Shown here piece by piece: positions 52,636 through 56,040 of a stretch of 64,000 bases of DNA. A model generated the notes under the pieces. That model made no database searches, was not told where the DNA came from, and worked only from the letters and a program-made list of their open reading frames with translations. Origin of the DNA: Pseudorasbora parva. Taxonomy: Eukaryota > Chordata > Actinopteri > Cypriniformes > Gobionidae. Where the stretch lies: positions 3,113,251 through 3,177,250 of the forward strand of contig NC_090187.1 in assembly GCF_024679245.1 (NCBI RefSeq), read 5' to 3'. Numbering within the stretch: the stretch's first letter is position 1; the number at the start of each line of letters is the position of its first letter. The translations under genes and the position numbers were made by a program.

Positions 52636-55600
52636 ACCATGGCGCTAGAGTTGAAAAATTACGGGCATTTAAGGCTGGAAACTTTCCATGGGAATAATCG
52701 GGAATTAATGGAAATAAACTCATAAATCACATACACACATAACACTGCTTACGGCAGGGCTATTGAGGCCACAGCTCCTGCATGCACTGCATATATATAT
52801 ACGTGAAATATTATTAAAATGTAAAACAGCTGTTTTCTATTTGATACATTGCAAACCGTAATTTATTCCTGTGATTAAAGCAGAGTTTTTAGCATCATTA
52901 CTCTGGTCTTCAGTGTCACATGATCTTTCAGAAATCATTCTAATGATGATTCATCATCAAATGTTGGAAAGAGTTTTGCTGCTTATTATTTTTTATAACC
53001 TGTGATACTTTTTTCAGAATTCTTTGATGAATAAAATGTTCCAAAAAGAATATTAAGCAGCAAAACTGTTTCCAACATTGATAATAACGGAGTATTAAAT
53101 CATAATATTACAATGATTTCTGAAGAATCATGTGACATGCATAACAATTGCTGCTGTTAATATATATTAAATTAACATATTTTACTACATTGAAATATCA
53201 ATATGCAGATAATGCTTATGACCAAACAAAATGTTTATATTTGTGTTTATATGATACAGTTTCTATTCATTTTTCCAAATTGGAATATTTGCAAAATTCC
53301 CCAGATTAAGCTCCCATGGAAAGTTTCTGCCCCATTGCATTACCCTACATGGTGCACTATCGTTTTTCTGAAATCTTTGTTGGTTTCTATGCCAGTGAAG
53401 TTGCATTGGAAGGCCTACAACGTTTGCAATGTTATATTACAATATGACGGCGTGTCTAGAGGTGTCCCCGACTAAGGATTTACATAGTCAAATCAGAATT
53501 GTCCAGTCTTGCCTATAGTTAGTCTCAGCCTCACACCCACAGACTGCAGGCTGAACGTCTGATGAATACGGGACACTTTTCTGGAAACACTTCAAGAGTT
53601 TCGAAGTTGTCCTCTGATTGGTTGAATTCTACAGGATGTTGTGTGTGTTGCATTCTTTAACGGTCCACCTGAAAACAAATGTTGCGTTGCCAAACTCTCT
53701 CTTCGAAGATAAAACGCCATCGTCGCCAACTGTGACAATGAGCGCTCATCAGGATCAACTAAACACTGGATTTTCAAAAGTATGTGAAGTTCACTGCTTC
53801 ATTGTTGCAGTAAACTTGCACAAGGTTCATGAATGAATAATATATTAGATGCAGGGACATTTTCACGCTTATACACATGACTGGGATTGCTTGAACTAGG
53901 GCTGGACAATAATTCAATATCAATATATATCGCGATATAATTTTTTTCAATAACGGTGATATGATTTTTAAACACATTTCCGATATTTCGATAAATATAT
54001 TACAGCATTCCTCACTGACTGACGTTCAGGGCGCAGCCGTCAGAAAGAGCAGAACATGATTGGCTACTTGCGCGATGACGTACACCACAGAAACGCAGTC
54101 AGTGCTCAGCAGTAGTAGGCTGATAGATCTATGGATAGATCCAGCAGCAAGTTTTACTTTTAGCTACAAAAAGAGTTTCCCTGACCGCAACACAAATGTG
54201 ACTGAACGAACTTCCACAAGTAAGGAGAAAGAAATAGTTGATAAGAGAAGAAAGACTAACGTTAATTCAGTGGGGTGGAAGTGGTTCGGCGTGTCCCCCG
54301 CACTTTTACTGGGTCTCACCGGTCCTAGTCGACCCGCTCCGAGCGGGATTCCAAACGGCGTTACCTGGAGCGAGGGCGGGCAATTTAACAGGGACGCTAA
54401 AGACCGCTTTCTCTAACCTCGGTTGATTGCGCGCTTCTTGAGGTCACGGGCAAGTGTAAACATAGAAACCAACGTGAATACATCAAGATTTAATTTCAGA
54501 GACAAAAAATAATCTATGCATGACCTGTCATTTTATTCGTATCTAAATATGAGGAGAACGCTCTCTCACAGAAAGTCCAAAAGCGGATTCGTAGAACTAT
54601 AACGTTACTGTCACGCTGGAGCTGCAGCTGAAGGACAACGTTACATATACATAAAAATCGTTATGAGCTGAAAGGTGACGATCGACAGTCAGACGAATGC
54701 GACAATATATGAAAGCAATGAAGGAGCATCATAAGCAACAAAACTGTTTTCAACACTGATAATAATCATAAATGTTTGTTGAGCATCAAATCCTAATATG
54801 AGAATGATGAGTGACATTGAAGACTGGAGAAATGATGATAAATTCAGCTTTGATCACAGAAATAAATGACACTTTACTATATATTCACGTAGTGAACAGA
54901 TGATGTAGATCAGAATAATATTTTACTGTATTACGTTGTTTACTGCATTTTTAATTAAATAAATGCAGCATTAAATATATGCTATAATTTTGCATAAATG
55001 GAAAATAGAGCGCTGTATGAATTGTTCTTCACTGAAATTTAAAACTTATTCCTTATTGAGAAAATGCTCAATAAACTGCGTCTGCGGCATAGGAGCACTG
55101 TACGCTGTGAAGCAGATCCACCATCTGAAGCAGATCCATCCGCTAGAATATTCTGAGTCAGGCTGAATCCTGGCTGAAGACCTTTTGTTTAATCTATATT
55201 AAGAATAATATAATCAGCCTATGTTATAGTTTAAACTTAAAGATATTAATATTAATAAAGTGCAAGTCTTATGTTTATTTGATGTTGATTTCACATTTCT
55301 TTTTCATATAAAGGCTAAATACAAATAAAAGGTGAACATTAATTTATTTGTACTGGTTTTATTTCTAAAATATTATAGAGTTTTATAGGAGGACTATTCA
55401 TAGACTTGGCCAATACATTTTTCAGAAGTTTGTAGGTACAGACATGTGGCAGTTCTTAGTAGTTTTTTCTAAAGCTTTTATATAGTTCATATCGATATCG
55501 GAATTATATCGTATCGACTGAAATTAAGAAAAATATCGTGATATGAATTTTGGCCATATCGTCCAGCCCTAGCTTGAACTATGATTGGTTGTGTTGCATG

Positions 55601-55696
55601 TCAGTCAAACGTCCTCTTGGCCAGTCCTTGACCAATGAAAGCTGCAATAGGGGCAGTGTGAAGGTCTGGCTAAAGGAGACTAGATATTCGAATTAT

Positions 55697-55754
<58 letters not shown>

Positions 55755-55989
55755 TTGTTTATATTTCCCCTAAGGATAGTAAAACCTGAGATCACCAGCC
55801 AGCGGTTCCCACTTTTCAAAATGCTTATAAATAAAAGTTTTTTTGAGAAAGTAAAAATGCAAAATGTTTCCTGTGATGGATAGGTTTAGGGGCAGGGGCA
55901 GTGTAGGGGGATAGTACAGTTTGTATGGTATAAAAAACATTATGACTATGGAGAGTCCCCACAAAGAACAAAGATAGTGAGCCAGACGT

Positions 55990-56040
<51 letters not shown>

